Assembly: GCA_964344775.1 (NCBI GenBank) | Contig: CAYFOO010000001.1 | Coordinates: 1-64,000 of the forward strand | Direction of reading: 5' to 3' | Source: CAYFMH01 sp964344775 | GTDB lineage: Bacteria > Patescibacteriota > Gracilibacteria > UBA4473 | DNA: 64,000 bases | Shown: piece after piece, positions 63,212 to 64,000 of the stretch | Numbering within the stretch: position 1 is the first letter of the stretch | How the letters are laid out: each line of letters opens with the position of its first letter | Made by a program: the position numbers and the translations under genes | Notes under the pieces: model-generated | What the model saw: the letters and a program-made list of their open reading frames with translations, nothing else | Databases searched by the model: none | What the model was told of the DNA's origin: nothing

Positions 63212-63532
63212 TTATTTATTAGTAGAAAAAACTGACTCAAATTCATTATCTATTTGTCGAAGTACATTTTTTTCGTTTATCCTTTGGATTTCTTCGTTAT
63301 ATTTATTTATAATTTTGGTTCTTTTATAGAGATGTTCATTATTTATATTAATCCTTTTAGTATTTAATTCATAAATTTTAACCTGCTCTTCCGCTAGAAT
63401 ATTATATAATTTTCGTTTTTTCGCTTCCGGCATTTCTCCTAAATGATTAATCAAATACTCCTTTTGCTCGGCATTTAAAGCCTGAGAAGCCTCGATCAAG
63501 TCCGGAAGGAAATTCACATCGTAGTTAGTCAT
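63212..63532 (-). CDS. Hypothetical coiled-coil protein, 106 aa
   Basis: Not recognised. N-terminal helical part (FLPDLIEASQALNAEQKEYLINHLGEMPEAKKRKLYNIL) followed by an Asn/Lys/Glu-rich coiled coil. It has a clear promoter 29 nt upstream and no Shine-Dalgarno. Confidence 0.65.
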   Translation of the reverse strand: MTNYDVNFLPDLIEASQALNAEQKEYLINHLGEMPEAKKRKLYNILAEEQVKIYELNTKRININNEHLYKRTKIINKYNEEIQRINEKNVLRQIDNEFESVFSTNK

Positions 63533-63560
63533 CTTTTTTTGAAAATTTATAATTCTTGTA

Positions 63561-63589
63561 ATTATACCTGAAAAAAGCTAAAAAAACAA
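63561..63589 (-). promoter_or_regulatory. Promoter TTGTTT-17-TATAAT
   Basis: TTGTTT at 63589-63584 and TATAAT at 63566-63561 on the minus strand, upstream of the 106-aa gene. Confidence 0.72.
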
Positions 63590-63612
63590 GGTATTTAGCC
63601 TCAAAAACTAAG

Positions 63613-64000
63613 ATGCATCCTCTCCTTTCAAAATTACAAAATTATAATTGGCAAAAATTAGTGGGAAAATATAGTTCCCCACTAGTACTCGTAGATGCGG
63701 AAATTATTCGAAAAAGAATACAAATCCTGAAGTCTAATTTCCCAAATTGTCATTTTTACTACGCATTAAAAGCAAACTTCAATCCGCATATTGTTAAAAT
63801 CATCGTAAATGAAGGATTTGGTATCGATGCGGTTTCACCAAATGAAGTGGAGTTGGGATTAAAATTGGGAATTCCAGCTGAAAAAATCGTGTACAACGAG
63901 AACAATATGACCGATGACGATATGAATTATTCCGTATCAAAAAAGATAAATCTTACGGTTGGCTCACTTTCTCGTCTGGAAAAATATAGTCAGAAATACC
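63613..64000 (+). CDS. lysA: Diaminopimelate decarboxylase-like protein (partial)
   Basis: The reading frame is open from ATG 63613 to the end of the window (129 complete codons). It is the N-terminal PLP barrel of the alanine-racemase-like decarboxylase fold: SSPLVLVDAEIIRKRI, YYALKANFNPHIVKIIVNEGFGIDAVSPNEVELGLKLGI (PLP lysine K53) and IVYNENNMTDDDM. LysA removes CO2 from meso-diaminopimelate to give lysine; ornithine/arginine-type decarboxylases share this region, so the substrate is not certain from the fragment. Confidence 0.8.
   Translation, partial: MHPLLSKLQNYNWQKLVGKYSSPLVLVDAEIIRKRIQILKSNFPNCHFYYALKANFNPHIVKIIVNEGFGIDAVSPNEVELGLKLGIPAEKIVYNENNMTDDDMNYSVSKKINLTVGSLSRLEKYSQKY

Noticed and set aside
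1..64000. Alternative code with UGA as glycine
   Set aside because: aroD, rdgB and serC end at UGA at the expected protein ends, and conserved glycines are encoded by GGN.

Overview
The window looks like one contiguous piece of an AT-rich chromosome from a Patescibacteria (CPR) bacterium, most likely of the Peregrinibacteria/Gracilibacteria side. Support: the spc ribosomal cluster runs rplX-rplE-rpsN-rpsH-rplF-rplR-rpsE-rplO with no rpmD (uL30) between rpsE and rplO, as is usual in CPR; many genes lack Shine-Dalgarno sequences; there are CPR-style giant secreted proteins (SLH, RlpA, CAP) and a membrane-anchored HerA/TraG-like ATPase. UGA is a normal stop (aroD, rdgB, serC), so the UGA-glycine code of Absconditabacteria/Gracilibacteria is excluded. 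Compared with most CPR, the cell keeps many amino-acid genes: leuA, leuC, thrC, serC, aroD and the start of a lysA-like gene.

Layout: 1-9.2 kb, unknown proteins, an EAL phosphodiesterase, ruvA, yidD and femX. 9.2-20.5 kb, mostly minus-strand housekeeping (purB, ricT, holB, aroD, a ferritin, rdgB, rbfA) headed by a RelE/AbrB toxin-antitoxin pair, then membrane proteins and a sugar transferase. 20.6-25.8 kb, an HD-domain protein, a Kazal-like lipoprotein and orphan hydrogenase genes (beta-type iron-sulfur subunit, maturation protease, hypF). 25.8-30.1 kb, the spc ribosomal cluster. 30.2-41 kb, cell-wall and S-layer proteins, dnaJ, carA, gatA, gatC. 41-46.2 kb, tilS, a GC-rich serC island, ftsI and a second compositionally odd gene. 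46.4-51.8 kb, dnaK under a perfect CIRCE operator, leuA with its leader, ssb, ndk. 52-64 kb, a TraG-like ATPase, a nucleotidyltransferase, a thioredoxin-like protein, a four-helix-bundle protein, pyk, thrC, leuC and lysA.

Two signals stand out. First, leuA is preceded by a complete transcription attenuator: an 18-codon leader peptide with seven leucine codons (five consecutive), an antiterminator stem that starts in the last leader codons, and a mutually exclusive rho-independent terminator. The same leader transcript also carries a 57-aa Cys-containing ORF. Second, the window is full of short tandem arrays with an exact 7-nt period, in at least eight sequence classes, plus several families of palindromes. 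They fill gaps even in the ribosomal cluster and also lie in frame inside conserved genes (femX, hypF, rpsE, carA, tilS, a nucleotidyltransferase, and the 3' ends of aroD, rdgB, gatA and a hydrogenase protease). One array separates hypF from its only upstream ATG; another pair flanks the four-helix-bundle gene in inverted orientation.

No rRNA, tRNA, CRISPR array or transposase gene was recognised. Function calls rest on motif recognition in the translated sequence; no database search was run.
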